A stretch of DNA of 15,169 bases from REEB481 sp039796915 (lineage in GTDB: Bacteria > Bacteroidota > Bacteroidia > NS11-12g > UBA955): the NCBI GenBank assembly GCA_039796915.1, contig JBDKIU010000150.1:1-15169 (forward strand), given 5' to 3'. The translations under genes were made by a program, and so were the position numbers. Shown one piece after another: positions 1 through 8,448 of this stretch (position 1 is its first letter; each line of letters starts with the position of its first letter). The notes under the pieces are model-generated. The model was not told where the DNA came from, did no database searches, and worked only from the letters and a program-made list of their open reading frames with translations.

Positions 1-20
1 ATGCTGAAACGGGGATGCGT

Positions 21-1895
21 TTATTTTCTTCCATGCCAATCTACCCAGAAACCGGTCATGCCGAGTTTCACTGCTTCGGCCAGGTGAAAGCGCAGTGTTT
101 CTGCGGCGGCGCGTGCATCCAGCCAGCGACCGTCGAGTTCTTCCGGCAAGGGACCTGCCGAGCCATATTCAAACTGGTGGCCGCAACGGGCGTTGATCCA
201 GTCTCTGTGGCTGTAACGCTTCAGTTTATATCCTTTCTTCAACAGAAATTTCCGCAGCAAGCCTGCCCAGATGGGCTCCTTGGCAAAGCGGTTCACGCCA
301 TACACAGGCATGCCTGGTTCCATGGCTTCAAAAGCGGTTTGATCCACCAGCCGGAACTGACGGTAGCCCAGCCGTTGCAGTTCCTTCAGCGTGGCCATTG
401 CTTCTTCATCGTCGGGAATATGATCGGCAGTGAGGCTGAGCGCTTCCACAGAAATGTATTCTGGCGCGAGTTCCGGCGACAGGGTTCTGAGTGCGTGCAC
501 GTCATATCCTTCAATGTCTATTTTCAGGAAGTACGGCTTCCCGTAGGTGCGCACCAGCGTGTCCAGCCGCACGGTGGCAACCTTCTCAATCCTGGTTCCC
601 AGAGCATTGCGGCCCGCAAAATCTTTGTTCAGGCTGTTCCATTCGGAGTTGTCGGAAATGAAGAATTCCACTTCACGGTCGTCGAACTCGTAAATGGCCT
701 TGCCGACCAGCGTAAGTTGTCCCTGGGCAATGGCTGCGGCATGCTGTTCTTTTCCGCGGGCGATCAGGGCCTGATCGGCATCTACAGCAACAACGCGGTA
801 ACCCTTTTTGAGGTAATAAGCGGTATCCTGACCTTCGTGAAAACCAATGTCGTACACCAGTTTTCCTGTGTTTTGTGAGGCGGCCATAAGTTTATTGGGT
901 TTGAAGAATAAGCATTTGAAAATGAGGACTGCTTTTTCACGGGCGGGCATTTGCCGCAGCATCGGACTGCGGAGCATAAACCACGCCGCCGGACTGAAGC
1001 GCCTCAGGCGATAGATGGCGGTGCGCCACCAGTAATACAGCTCTTTGTTCAGGGCATGTGCCTGGCGTACCGGAATCACTTTTTGTCCGTGCAGCTGATG
1101 CAGGAGTTCGAAGCACTCTTTCGGCGCGCTTAGCGGTGTTCCTTTCTGGTAGAGCAGGTTGCCCAGCGCTTGTTGTTCAGCAGCATCAAGGGCGTGCCCC
1201 AGCAGTCGTTGCCAATGGGCGGCAACTACCTTCAGGGTATTGTCCTGAATTTCTCTGCTGAAGGTCATGCTTTCGCTGCTTCCGTGTACGCGGTATTTCC
1301 CAAGGATGTCGGCCAGCACCAGAAAGCGGTGGCCTGCGGAAGCACCGCGCAGCCATACGTCGTAATCTTCAGCGCTTTTGTATTGCGCATCATAGGTGAA
1401 GGTTTCCAGAAAAGACTTCCGGGCCATCACGGTAGAATGAAGTATAGTATTTGAAAAAGGCAGACGACCCATGCAGGCTTCGGGGCTGAGCGCGCTGCCA
1501 AACACCTGTCCGGTAGCCTGGCCCTCGGCATCAATTACAGCGGCGCAGCCGGCCACCAGCGTCAGCGACTGATCTTTTTGAAAAGCGGCCAGTTGTTTTT
1601 CGAGGCGGTCAGGTTCAGCCAGGTCATCGCTGTCCAGGACGGCAATGTAGGTTCCCCGGGAAAGCGTAACCAAACGGTTGCGCGTGGCACTGATGCCAAG
1701 GTTCACCTCGTTGCGTTCATAGCGGATGCGGGGATCCTGGTACGACTTCACCAGGGCCGCCGAGCCATCGGTAGAAGCGTCGTCGAGCACCACAACTTCA
1801 AAATCGGTAAACGTTTGCTGCAGCACAGAATCCAGGCAGGCTTTGATGTAAGCTTCCCGGTTATACAGCGGTATGTTTACCGAAATCAACGGCAT
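21..1895 (-). CDS. Fusion protein: GT2 family glycosyltransferase + FkbM-type methyltransferase
   Basis: A 624-residue two-enzyme fusion. The N-terminal GT-A domain (about 1-230) opens ISVNIPLYNREAYI, has VLDDASTDGS and the metal-binding LDSDD (87-91), and a SAEDYDVWLR motif (174-183) where the acidic residue serves as base in inverting GT2 enzymes. A helical linker (about 230-345) follows. The FkbM methyltransferase domain (about 346-535) has the SAM-binding VYDIGFHEGQDTAYY (348-361), VVAVDAD, and the hallmark LKIDIEGYD (457-465). A tail to residue 624, with GPLPEELDGRWLDA, also occurs behind some FkbM domains. It would add a sugar and O-methylate it or a neighbour, perhaps ending the chain. 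The ATG at 1895 is 3 bases after the preceding stop. The TAA at 21 ends the last visible gene; bases 1-20 hold nothing I can call. Confidence 0.88.
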   Translation of the reverse strand: MPLISVNIPLYNREAYIKACLDSVLQQTFTDFEVVVLDDASTDGSAALVKSYQDPRIRYERNEVNLGISATRNRLVTLSRGTYIAVLDSDDLAEPDRLEKQLAAFQKDQSLTLVAGCAAVIDAEGQATGQVFGSALSPEACMGRLPFSNTILHSTVMARKSFLETFTYDAQYKSAEDYDVWLRGASAGHRFLVLADILGKYRVHGSSESMTFSREIQDNTLKVVAAHWQRLLGHALDAAEQQALGNLLYQKGTPLSAPKECFELLHQLHGQKVIPVRQAHALNKELYYWWRTAIYRLRRFSPAAWFMLRSPMLRQMPAREKAVLIFKCLFFKPNKLMAASQNTGKLVYDIGFHEGQDTAYYLKKGYRVVAVDADQALIARGKEQHAAAIAQGQLTLVGKAIYEFDDREVEFFISDNSEWNSLNKDFAGRNALGTRIEKVATVRLDTLVRTYGKPYFLKIDIEGYDVHALRTLSPELAPEYISVEALSLTADHIPDDEEAMATLKELQRLGYRQFRLVDQTAFEAMEPGMPVYGVNRFAKEPIWAGLLRKFLLKKGYKLKRYSHRDWINARCGHQFEYGSAGPLPEELDGRWLDARAAAETLRFHLAEAVKLGMTGFWVDWHGRK

Positions 1896-1898
1896 GGG

Positions 1899-3401
1899 TC
1901 AGCGTTGGAAGTGGTTGGGTTTAAATCCTTTGATGCGGTTGAAGAACATGCGGTTCATGAGGCGCGTAATGAGGCGGCTGGGATCGGGATCCATAATGTC
2001 TTTTCGCAGGGTGTAGGCGCGCGTGGGTTGCAGCAAATCAACACCTTTGAAGGTGCCACCGGAGAAATGTTCCGGCTGGAAGTAGCGGAATGGTTTTCCA
2101 AAGGAATTGAAAAAATATCCGTACATCAGCGCCCCGTGTTTGCCTTTGGGCTGCAGGTTGCGCTGAAGCAGCAGCGACATCACTTCTTCGTGACTGGTGG
2201 GAATATAATTGCTCCCCAGCTGGTCGTACAAACTGGGACCGGCCAGAATAGAAGGTTTGTCCCAGAAGGTTGCTTCAATACCAACAGTAGAGTTGAAGGT
2301 AAGCACCACCGATGCATGGTCGAGCAGCGCATAGGTGGAAATGGATGATTCAGGCGCAATGAACACCAATCGCTCCTGCTTCATGGATTCCAACTCCTTC
2401 TTCTCCGCCTCTGACGCGCCTTTCAGGTTGGGATGACAGCGCAGATACACGCGCACATCGGGATGTTGCTCCAGCTCCCTGCAGATTTTGCGGATGGCAT
2501 TGTACTGACTCATGTAGAGTTTATTCTTCCAGTCGTCGGTACAGCTGATAAATTCATCTTCACTGGAATTGAAGATCACAATATTGTGCTTCCCGGGATC
2601 CCAGTCTTCAGGCATATTGCCTTCTTTCTGGTCTTTGACAAAAGAAATCCAGCCCTGCTCCTGTCCTTTGCGGCGTTCCGTATAAAACCGCGTTCCAACT
2701 TCTGAGCGGTGTGGTTCATCGGCCTGTTCCCAGGCTTCCCTGATCAGCTCCTGGATGAACAAATGATCCTGCGGCAGCCTGTTTTTGAACACTTCATAAT
2801 GTTGCCAGTTGTAGCCGCGTTCATGGATATGACAAGGGATGCCCGCTTCTGTGCAGGCGCTGAGCATCGCCCTGGGATTGGGCAGTCTGCCGTTGAAGAT
2901 GTACACCAGGTCCGGCTGTTCCCGTTCCAGGAACTTTTTACAGGCAGCGTAGGAAAGCGCGGCATGTGCCAGCAGATTGCGCAGCGTGGTGTTGTTGCTG
3001 CTCACATCGAGCGTAGAATCACGCAGAATGGAAACCAGCGTAGAACCTACGGCATAACCAATGGGGTATTGACCGATGTGGTATTCCTGCAGGTGATCCA
3101 ATGAATCAAAGTTATGACGCACGGCTTCTGCTGCCTTGCGGTCTGCATCATCTGTATAATCAAGAACTTCGGCTACGCGCACCTTGCCATCCAGCAGGGA
3201 AATTCCCTTCTTCCTTCGACTGGTGCACAACATACATTTCAGCATTTTATGATCGAGGTTGGAATCACAGATGCCAAAGCTGGCATTGCAAACCAGCTGA
3301 ACGACCTCGTGGCCTTCGTTCAGGTGGTTTTGCATGATTTCCAGCTCCGTTTCATAATGCTGGGGCCAGATGATGTGGGTACTAAAAACGACTACTTTCA
3401 T
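1899..3401 (-). CDS. Putative GT-B-like glycosyltransferase of the capsule-synthesis type
   Basis: I cannot assign a precise family. The 500-residue protein begins MKVVVFSTHIIWPQHYETELEIM, like a GT-B N-terminal strand and helix. A cysteine cluster follows (Cys38, Cys45 and the pair CMLC at 56-59, then SRRKKG). The middle has PDLVYIFNGRLPNPRAM and HIHERGYNW. The C-terminal half shows RCHPN (321-325) and FNSTVGIEATFWDKP (369-383), a pattern shared with KpsS/KpsC-like and other CMP-sugar transferases, where His-Pro and Ser/Thr motifs bind CMP. No signal peptide or membrane span is evident, so it is probably cytoplasmic or peripheral. Standing right after the sugar-synthesis block, it is a candidate pseudaminic acid transferase; this is inference from motif spacing only. 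It is 3 bases from the next gene. Confidence 0.7.
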   Translation of the reverse strand: MKVVVFSTHIIWPQHYETELEIMQNHLNEGHEVVQLVCNASFGICDSNLDHKMLKCMLCTSRRKKGISLLDGKVRVAEVLDYTDDADRKAAEAVRHNFDSLDHLQEYHIGQYPIGYAVGSTLVSILRDSTLDVSSNNTTLRNLLAHAALSYAACKKFLEREQPDLVYIFNGRLPNPRAMLSACTEAGIPCHIHERGYNWQHYEVFKNRLPQDHLFIQELIREAWEQADEPHRSEVGTRFYTERRKGQEQGWISFVKDQKEGNMPEDWDPGKHNIVIFNSSEDEFISCTDDWKNKLYMSQYNAIRKICRELEQHPDVRVYLRCHPNLKGASEAEKKELESMKQERLVFIAPESSISTYALLDHASVVLTFNSTVGIEATFWDKPSILAGPSLYDQLGSNYIPTSHEEVMSLLLQRNLQPKGKHGALMYGYFFNSFGKPFRYFQPEHFSGGTFKGVDLLQPTRAYTLRKDIMDPDPSRLITRLMNRMFFNRIKGFKPNHFQR

Positions 3402-3880
3402 GAGGGTTGATACAGATATAATGCACTTGGAATTCCGGCAACCTCGGAAGCATGGTCAAATTGAAAGCCTGCGGCGGTAAAGGCGCGCTGCGAGGCGGTA
3501 TTTTGATTCATAATCCAGGCGCGGACCGGTATATTTTGTTGGTGTTGCTGATAGAAAAAGTCAAGAGCGGCGCGCAACATCGGCGTGGCATAACCCTTTC
3601 CCCGGTGTTCGGGAGCCAGGTTGATGCCAATAACCGGGCCTTCGGGTTTCAGGTCTATGCGCACTTGGCCAATCAGCTCATCAGGATGTTCCGCAGTGCT
3701 GAACATGAGGTAGGGCGCTTCCATTTGCCCAATTCTTTGTTCAAACCAGCGGGTATGGTCTTCCAGAGAAACAGGATTGCTGCTGTACGAATTGGAACGG
3801 GTGCGCGGATCCAGAAACCATCCGTACACCAAAGCACAATCCTGCGGCAGAGCCCTGCGAAATTGTAGTTCTGGCATCAT
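3398..3880 (-). CDS. pseH: GNAT N-acetyltransferase, probable PseH
   Basis: A 160-residue GNAT protein with the acetyl-CoA pyrophosphate-binding loop HRGKGYA (about 94-100) and the later WIMNQNTASQRAFTAAGF helix typical of RimJ/PseH-like acetyltransferases. The N-terminal pattern DPRTRSNSYSSNPVSLEDHTRWF resembles acetyltransferases that act on UDP-4-amino-sugars. All other enzymes of the pseudaminic acid path are present and only the C4-amine acetylation is unassigned, so I infer PseH. An in-frame TTG at 3883 could add one residue, but the ATG at 3880 overlaps the upstream stop (TGATG) and is preferred; a second ATG follows at once. Alternatively it could acylate another sugar. The stop overlaps the next start as ATGA. 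Confidence 0.75.
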   Translation of the reverse strand: MMPELQFRRALPQDCALVYGWFLDPRTRSNSYSSNPVSLEDHTRWFEQRIGQMEAPYLMFSTAEHPDELIGQVRIDLKPEGPVIGINLAPEHRGKGYATPMLRAALDFFYQQHQQNIPVRAWIMNQNTASQRAFTAAGFQFDHASEVAGIPSALYLYQPS

Positions 3881-4644
3881 CAATTACCTGCAGCCATAAA
3901 ACGGGCCGGAAAACCATGGTCGCCCAGCTTTTTCTTGATGTCGTAAGACGTAAACTGGGTGAAATAGAATATGGCAGAGGCGCCGGCTGCCTTGATGCTG
4001 GTTTTTTGAAACAGTTCCAGAAAGTGTTCCGGACTGCCGCCACCGCCAACAGCAACTACAGGTGTATTTACAGTTTGCAGCACCTGCTGCACCAGTTCGG
4101 TATCGAAGCCCTGCATCATGCCATCCCGATCTACCGAGGTCAGGATGATTTCGCCGGCACCTTCCTGTTCCACCATCTTCACGAATTCAAGCGCATCGAG
4201 GCCTGTGGGCGTTTTGCTGTACAGTTCCCAGCGGCCATCGCCGGTGCGGCGCGCATCCACAGCCACGCTGATGCACTGCGCGCCAAACAGCCGCGCCGCT
4301 TCACCAATAAAGCTGCGGTTGTTGATGGCCATGTTCTTGATAAGCACTTTATCGGCGCCAATTTTCAACAGATCATTGATGTCATCCGGCGTGCGGATGC
4401 CGCCACCAATGGTCACGGGCATAAAACACTCGTCAATTACTTCCTTTACAAAAGGCAAGTTTATTTTTCTGCCGCTGTAGGTAGCGGTAATGTCTGTAAA
4501 CACCAGCTCATCCACATTGCGGCTGTTGAATACACGGGCAGCCTGAATGGGGTTTCCCACCATTCTGGGATTGCCGAACTGCTTGGTTTTCACCAGGGCA
4601 AAGCCGTTGAAGGTCAAAACCGGGATGATGCGAACTTTAAGCAT
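3880..4644 (-). CDS. wbuZ: HisF2/WbuZ-type acetamidino modification protein
   Basis: A 254-residue (beta/alpha)8 barrel of the HisF family, opening MLKVRIIPVLTFNG. In true HisF the 11th residue is a catalytic Asp; here it is Thr. The second catalytic Asp (SVAVDARR) and the TSVDRDG motif remain, as do the phosphate-site glycines (TIGGGIR, AVGGGG). Loss of the first Asp and the VKTKQFGNPRMVGNPI segment match the HisF2/WbuZ/AglZ group, which is tied to acetamidino sugar formation. The likely role is to bind the HisH-like glutaminase and carry ammonia through the barrel to the PP-loop amidotransferase. The stop TGA shares its last base with the ATG of the acetyltransferase gene. Confidence 0.87.
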   Translation of the reverse strand: MLKVRIIPVLTFNGFALVKTKQFGNPRMVGNPIQAARVFNSRNVDELVFTDITATYSGRKINLPFVKEVIDECFMPVTIGGGIRTPDDINDLLKIGADKVLIKNMAINNRSFIGEAARLFGAQCISVAVDARRTGDGRWELYSKTPTGLDALEFVKMVEQEGAGEIILTSVDRDGMMQGFDTELVQQVLQTVNTPVVAVGGGGSPEHFLELFQKTSIKAAGASAIFYFTQFTSYDIKKKLGDHGFPARFMAAGN

Positions 4645-5242
4645 TTTGGGCGAAGAAATGTTCCAGCACTTTCAGGCCGGAGCGTTGACTTTTTTCGGGA
4701 TGAAACTGGCAACCAAACACCGGACCGCGCTGCACTGCGGCAACTACGGGTCCGCCGTAATCTGTCGTGGCCGCGATGTCTGCTTCATTTTGCGGCACGA
4801 AATGGTAACTGTGGACGAAATAAAAATCCAGGTCTTCGAGCTCCCCGAAATACGTAGGGTTCTTGATGTCGAGGTTGTTCCAGCCCATGTGCGGAACGGG
4901 CAGGTCGCATTCCAGGGCGCGCACTTCGCCGGGAATCAGTCCCAGGCCGCTGCAGCGTTCGGGTTCAAAGCCGGTATCGGCCAGCAATTGCATGCCCAGA
5001 CAAATGCCGAGCAGTTTGGCATCGCCGCTGCCCAGGCGCATCCTGATGGCGTCTGACAGTCCGCTGCTGTTCAGGTTTTCCATGGCCGCCTGAAACGAAC
5101 CCACGCCGGGAAGAACCAGCGTATGGGCAGCCATCACCTCTTCCGGATGGGCAGAAATGCTGTGCGCCACGCCTATTTTGCGCAGGGCCTTCGAAACCGA
5201 AGCCAGGTTGCCCATGCCGTAGTTGATGATGACGCAGCTCAT
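4637..5242 (-). CDS. wbuY: HisH-like glutamine amidotransferase of the sugar-amidination set (HisH2/WbuY)
   Basis: A 201-residue class I glutaminase nearly identical in layout to imidazole glycerol phosphate synthase HisH. The catalytic triad is visible as Cys81 in GICLGMQ, then His181 and Glu183 in FHPEKS. PGVGSF (45-50) forms the oxyanion strand and YFVHSYHF the region near the partner interface. It releases ammonia from glutamine. Because it lies between the sugar amidotransferase and a HisF2-like gene, without any other his gene in view, I assign it to amidination rather than histidine synthesis. It overlaps the upstream gene by 4 bases and the downstream HisF-like gene by 8 bases, consistent with equal production of a two-protein complex. 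Confidence 0.85.
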   Translation of the reverse strand: MSCVIINYGMGNLASVSKALRKIGVAHSISAHPEEVMAAHTLVLPGVGSFQAAMENLNSSGLSDAIRMRLGSGDAKLLGICLGMQLLADTGFEPERCSGLGLIPGEVRALECDLPVPHMGWNNLDIKNPTYFGELEDLDFYFVHSYHFVPQNEADIAATTDYGGPVVAAVQRGPVFGCQFHPEKSQRSGLKVLEHFFAQNA

Positions 5243-6393
5243 CGAACCTCGTAGTTGCGGATCAGGTTGCCCGCTTCGTCTTTCAGGAATGCACCGTGTT
5301 CATCCCTCTGAAACAACAGCGGATTGGTAAAGGAATCGATGATGGCATCAATGTCTGCCTTGCTCATACCCGAATATTTGATGAATTCGTTGATGCTGAG
5401 GTGCGGGTATTTCCCGTCGTATTGCTTCACCAGTTTCAAACCTTCTTCACGGGTAAGCCTGTTGTTGCGGATGTCGATACAGGCATGATCTGTGGCGCGG
5501 CCAAAACCGTACTTCACAAACTTGAGGTAGTCATGCAGGCCGTGCATCTTTTCATCCAGGTTTTCGTAGTTGGTATAAGTTCCTTCTACAGGACCGTCTT
5601 CTTTTACGGAGAAGCCATGCTGTTTCACAATTTCGAGTTGCTTTCGGGCATCCCAGAAGAAATAATGGCCGAGGAACACGCTCACGATTCCCACTTTTTT
5701 CAATTCTTCTTCCGAAGGATAGAAATAGGGCGTCAGCTCGCGTTCGGTAAGTCCGTCCACGCCAACCATATCCTGGATGCGGTTGCCCAGCAGGCCACCA
5801 AACTCTTCCAGCCAGGCCCTGTCAAGCACGTTGTTCTTGATGCTTTCCAGCGGACCGCCGTATTCTTTCTGCGGATTTTCACCCCAAACAATCAGCGGAA
5901 TGCCAAATTTCACGGCAACCATCACCGGAATGGTGAAAATGCCGAGGTGGTTGGGCCACATTTCATCGCCCACCCTTTTGAATCCTTCCACCACCATTTT
6001 TTTGTAGGCAGGATGGTTTTTCTTGAAGTACACCACGTCCATGCCCATGTCTGAAAGGTTGTCGAGGTTGCGTTGTCCCAGTTCTGTGATGTTGGTGGTT
6101 TCAAAACATACACACAAAGGGTTCATGCCGCATTCGTTTTTCAGAAACCATGCCTGATACGTGCTGTCTTTGCCGCCGCTCACCGGAACAAGACAGTCCC
6201 AGCCGGGCTGACCTTCCGGTTTGCGGTAATGCTCCACAATGCTGAAAAAATCTTTGCGTCGCTGTTCCCAGTCTATTTCGCCGGCCTTTTTGGCGGCACC
6301 AATACAGGCGCTGCACACGCCTTGTTCGTCAAAGAACAAATCCGGTTTTGATTCCGGAAATACGCATTTGCTGCAGTATCTGAGGTCTATCAT
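5239..6393 (-). CDS. wbuX: N-acetyl sugar amidotransferase (WbuX/WbpG/PseA family)
   Basis: A 384-residue PP-loop ATPase of the family that converts an acetamido group on a sugar into an acetamidino group (PseA in Campylobacter, WbpG in Pseudomonas, WbuX in E. coli). Four cysteines near the N-terminus (7, 10, 27, 30, in CSKC and CSAC pairs) probably bind a metal. The ATP-pyrophosphatase loop SGGKDS is at 72-77. The segments FGIPLIVWGENPQKEYGG and DYLKFVKYGFGRATDH are family hallmarks. HisH-like and HisF-like genes follow directly, as in wbpG-hisH2-hisF2 and wbuXYZ clusters, so the ammonia should come from glutamine through them. Placement in a pse operon suggests the target is pseudaminic acid, CMP-pseudaminic acid or a precursor. 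The stop overlaps the next start as ATGA. Confidence 0.88.
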   Translation of the reverse strand: MIDLRYCSKCVFPESKPDLFFDEQGVCSACIGAAKKAGEIDWEQRRKDFFSIVEHYRKPEGQPGWDCLVPVSGGKDSTYQAWFLKNECGMNPLCVCFETTNITELGQRNLDNLSDMGMDVVYFKKNHPAYKKMVVEGFKRVGDEMWPNHLGIFTIPVMVAVKFGIPLIVWGENPQKEYGGPLESIKNNVLDRAWLEEFGGLLGNRIQDMVGVDGLTERELTPYFYPSEEELKKVGIVSVFLGHYFFWDARKQLEIVKQHGFSVKEDGPVEGTYTNYENLDEKMHGLHDYLKFVKYGFGRATDHACIDIRNNRLTREEGLKLVKQYDGKYPHLSINEFIKYSGMSKADIDAIIDSFTNPLLFQRDEHGAFLKDEAGNLIRNYEVR

Positions 6394-6427
6394 GATGGCT
6401 GATATTTTTTGTTTCTATGGTTTGAAG

Positions 6428-7471
6428 TTATTGAATCAAATCTTCCTGGAGCGGTGTTCCTTTGGGAATAAAGCGGGAAGCTGTTTTTCCCAGGATGTCA
6501 AAGTATTGTCTGGCAGGAATGCCTTTTGCCGGGCGAATCACCCGGAGGTTTTGATCGCTGAACGCGGTACCTGCTTCAATATCGCAGGCTGCATAAATGG
6601 AACGCTTGAAGATGGAAGAACCAAGCTGTCCGGGATGTGTGATCAGCGCCGGAACGCCCATGGCTTTCCACGCATCGGTGCATTCTTTCACCATGGTGGC
6701 AAATTCAGCCGGTTCCAGCGAAAAAGCAGCATCTACACCGCCTTCACTTCGGTCGAGGGTAATGTGCTTCTCAATGATGCAGCCGCCCATGGCGATGGAA
6801 GCAATGGCCACGCCAATGCCCAGCGTATGGTCCGACAGGCCAATCAGCGTCTGATAGCGCGACGCCAGCAGCGGCATGGCACGCAGGTTGGAATCTTTGG
6901 GATCAGAAGGGTAATTGCTGGTACATTTCAGCAACGCCACCTCGTGCGTGCCTTCCCCGCGGATGAAGTTCATGGTATCGTCCAGCTCCGGCCAGTCAAT
7001 CACACCGGTGGACAAAATCATGGGCTTCCCCGTGGCCAGCACTTTTCTGATGAGCGGCGTATGGGTGTTTTCAAACGAAGCTACTTTGTACAGTTTGCTG
7101 CCCAGCGATTCCAGGAAGTCCACCGCTGTTTCATCAAAGGGCGAGCTGAAACAAATCAGGCCTCTGGATGCAGCATGCGCGTACAACGCCGGATGCCAGT
7201 CCCAGGGCGTAAACGCTTCTTCGTAGAGTTCGTATAAATCTCTGCCATACCATAGCGATTTAGGGTCTTCTATGCGATAAACCCCGGGCATGGTGATGGT
7301 ATCTGCGGTATAGGTTTGCAATTTCACGGCCTGAACGCCGGCATCTGCTGCGGCATCAATCAGGCGGAGCGCCCGTTCGAGCTCACCGTTGTGGTTTCCG
7401 CTTAATTCTGCAATGATGAACGGCCTGAATTCAGGACCTATCTGTAGTTCGTTGAAACCAATGGTACTCAT
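6428..7471 (-). CDS. pseI: Pseudaminic acid synthase, PseI
   Basis: PseI condenses the released diacetamido-trideoxy-altrose with phosphoenolpyruvate to give pseudaminic acid. The 347-residue protein has a NeuB-type barrel (about 15-275) with AELSGNHNGELERA, VKLQTYTADT, CFSSPFDETAVDFL, LSDHTLG and IIEKHITLDRSEGGVD. His215 and His236 are the expected metal ligands. An antifreeze-like SAF domain follows (about 287-345: RSIYAACDIEAG ... IPKGTPLQEDLI). ELSGNHNG and the WYGRDLYELYEEAFTPW stretch are typical of PseI rather than sialic or legionaminic acid synthases. It overlaps pseG by 4 bases; a 34-base gap, the largest within the sugar block, then precedes the amidotransferase gene. Confidence 0.95.
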   Translation of the reverse strand: MSTIGFNELQIGPEFRPFIIAELSGNHNGELERALRLIDAAADAGVQAVKLQTYTADTITMPGVYRIEDPKSLWYGRDLYELYEEAFTPWDWHPALYAHAASRGLICFSSPFDETAVDFLESLGSKLYKVASFENTHTPLIRKVLATGKPMILSTGVIDWPELDDTMNFIRGEGTHEVALLKCTSNYPSDPKDSNLRAMPLLASRYQTLIGLSDHTLGIGVAIASIAMGGCIIEKHITLDRSEGGVDAAFSLEPAEFATMVKECTDAWKAMGVPALITHPGQLGSSIFKRSIYAACDIEAGTAFSDQNLRVIRPAKGIPARQYFDILGKTASRFIPKGTPLQEDLIQ

Positions 7472-8448
7472 GCGGTTGTAAGGTGTTGAAAGGTATTCCG
7501 GATGGCCCGCGGCGGATTCCAGGATTCCCTGTGTTGTGGTTCAGGTTTTTGATTCAGGTAATGTTCAAAGTCTTGTGCCAGCTGCTTCCATTCCAGCGGG
7601 AACGCCATGCCTTCGCTGCACACGCCTTCGAACAAAATACGCTGGTTTTCAGTATAACACAGTGCAGCCGGATACAGTCCGGAAGCCCAGGCTTCCAAAA
7701 CCACGGTACTTGCCGCGGTAATGGCCTTGCTGCTTTGCAGCATCAGCTGGTGCATGTGTTGTTGCGTTGCATTGTACACTAAAGCCACCTGCGGATGCTG
7801 TTGCACAAACTGCTGCAATCCGTTTCTGTGCGCTTCGGAAAAGTTATTCGTACAAACCACCGTCCAGCGAAGTTCCGGATGTGCCGGCACCAGTTGCTGC
7901 AGCAGTTGCAGGGACAAATCGCCGGGATCGGCGCCGCCAAGGGTGATCAGCACTTCGCCGTTCCGCTTTGCAGCTGTGGGCGGGGTTTGATAAAAATCCG
8001 GACGAAGCAGGGCGAATGCCTTTCCGCAGCAATAGGTAATGCCTTCCTGCGTATAGCGGGATCGGCTGTTGGGCGCGTGGTTGATGATGACATCAGCGGC
8101 AAATGGACCGCGGGCGAAATCGTCCACAAGTACCAAAGCAAAGCCCAGTTTTTTGGCTTCCTGTTGATAGGCGTAGTCGAAATGATAACCGTCAAGCACC
8201 AAAATCGCTTGCTCGGCCGTCACATCCTTCCATTCTTCGCTGCACCGTCCGCAGGTTTCTGCTTCAAGCACTTGGATACGCACGCCTTCCGGAAGGTTTT
8301 GTCTGAACACGTTGGCACCGGTTTCACCGCATACCGCTACAAGTTCCAGCGATTCGGGAAGCATGGCTGCCAGCGCGCACATGCGGTTCACATGTCCCCA
8401 GCCAATTTCGGGGCCGCCGTCAGCGCGCAGGTACACCGTGTTTCTCAT
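7468..8448 (-). CDS. pseG: UDP-2,4-diacetamido-2,4,6-trideoxy-beta-L-altropyranose hydrolase, PseG
   Basis: PseG is a GT-B-fold hydrolase that removes UDP from the diacetamido sugar, releasing the hexose used by PseI. The N-terminus reads LRADGGPEIGWGHVNR; His19 in GWGHV matches the catalytic His of Campylobacter PseG. Further landmarks are LDGYHFD, VDDFARGPF and the glycine-rich GGADPGDLS, which binds the UDP part in related proteins. The length of 326 residues is slightly above that of stand-alone PseG. It is not fused to an acetyltransferase, unlike some PseG proteins; a separate GNAT gene sits near the operon's far end. It overlaps both neighbours by 4 bases (ATGA). Confidence 0.92.
   Translation of the reverse strand: MRNTVYLRADGGPEIGWGHVNRMCALAAMLPESLELVAVCGETGANVFRQNLPEGVRIQVLEAETCGRCSEEWKDVTAEQAILVLDGYHFDYAYQQEAKKLGFALVLVDDFARGPFAADVIINHAPNSRSRYTQEGITYCCGKAFALLRPDFYQTPPTAAKRNGEVLITLGGADPGDLSLQLLQQLVPAHPELRWTVVCTNNFSEAHRNGLQQFVQQHPQVALVYNATQQHMHQLMLQSSKAITAASTVVLEAWASGLYPAALCYTENQRILFEGVCSEGMAFPLEWKQLAQDFEHYLNQKPEPQHRESWNPPRAIRNTFQHLTTA

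Noticed and set aside
3880..5242. hisH and hisF of histidine biosynthesis.
   Set aside because: No other his gene is present, the HisF-like protein lacks the first catalytic Asp, and both genes sit between a WbuX-type sugar amidotransferase and a GNAT gene in a pseudaminic acid operon.
6394..6427. Internal promoter in the 34-base gap between pseI and the amidotransferase gene.
   Set aside because: I found no TAnnTTTG element on the minus strand there, nor a convincing -33 partner.
6428..7471. Assignment as sialic acid (NeuB) or legionaminic acid synthase.
   Set aside because: Neighbouring PseB (inverting dehydratase motifs), PseC and PseG define the altrose route to pseudaminic acid, and the N-terminal motifs match PseI.
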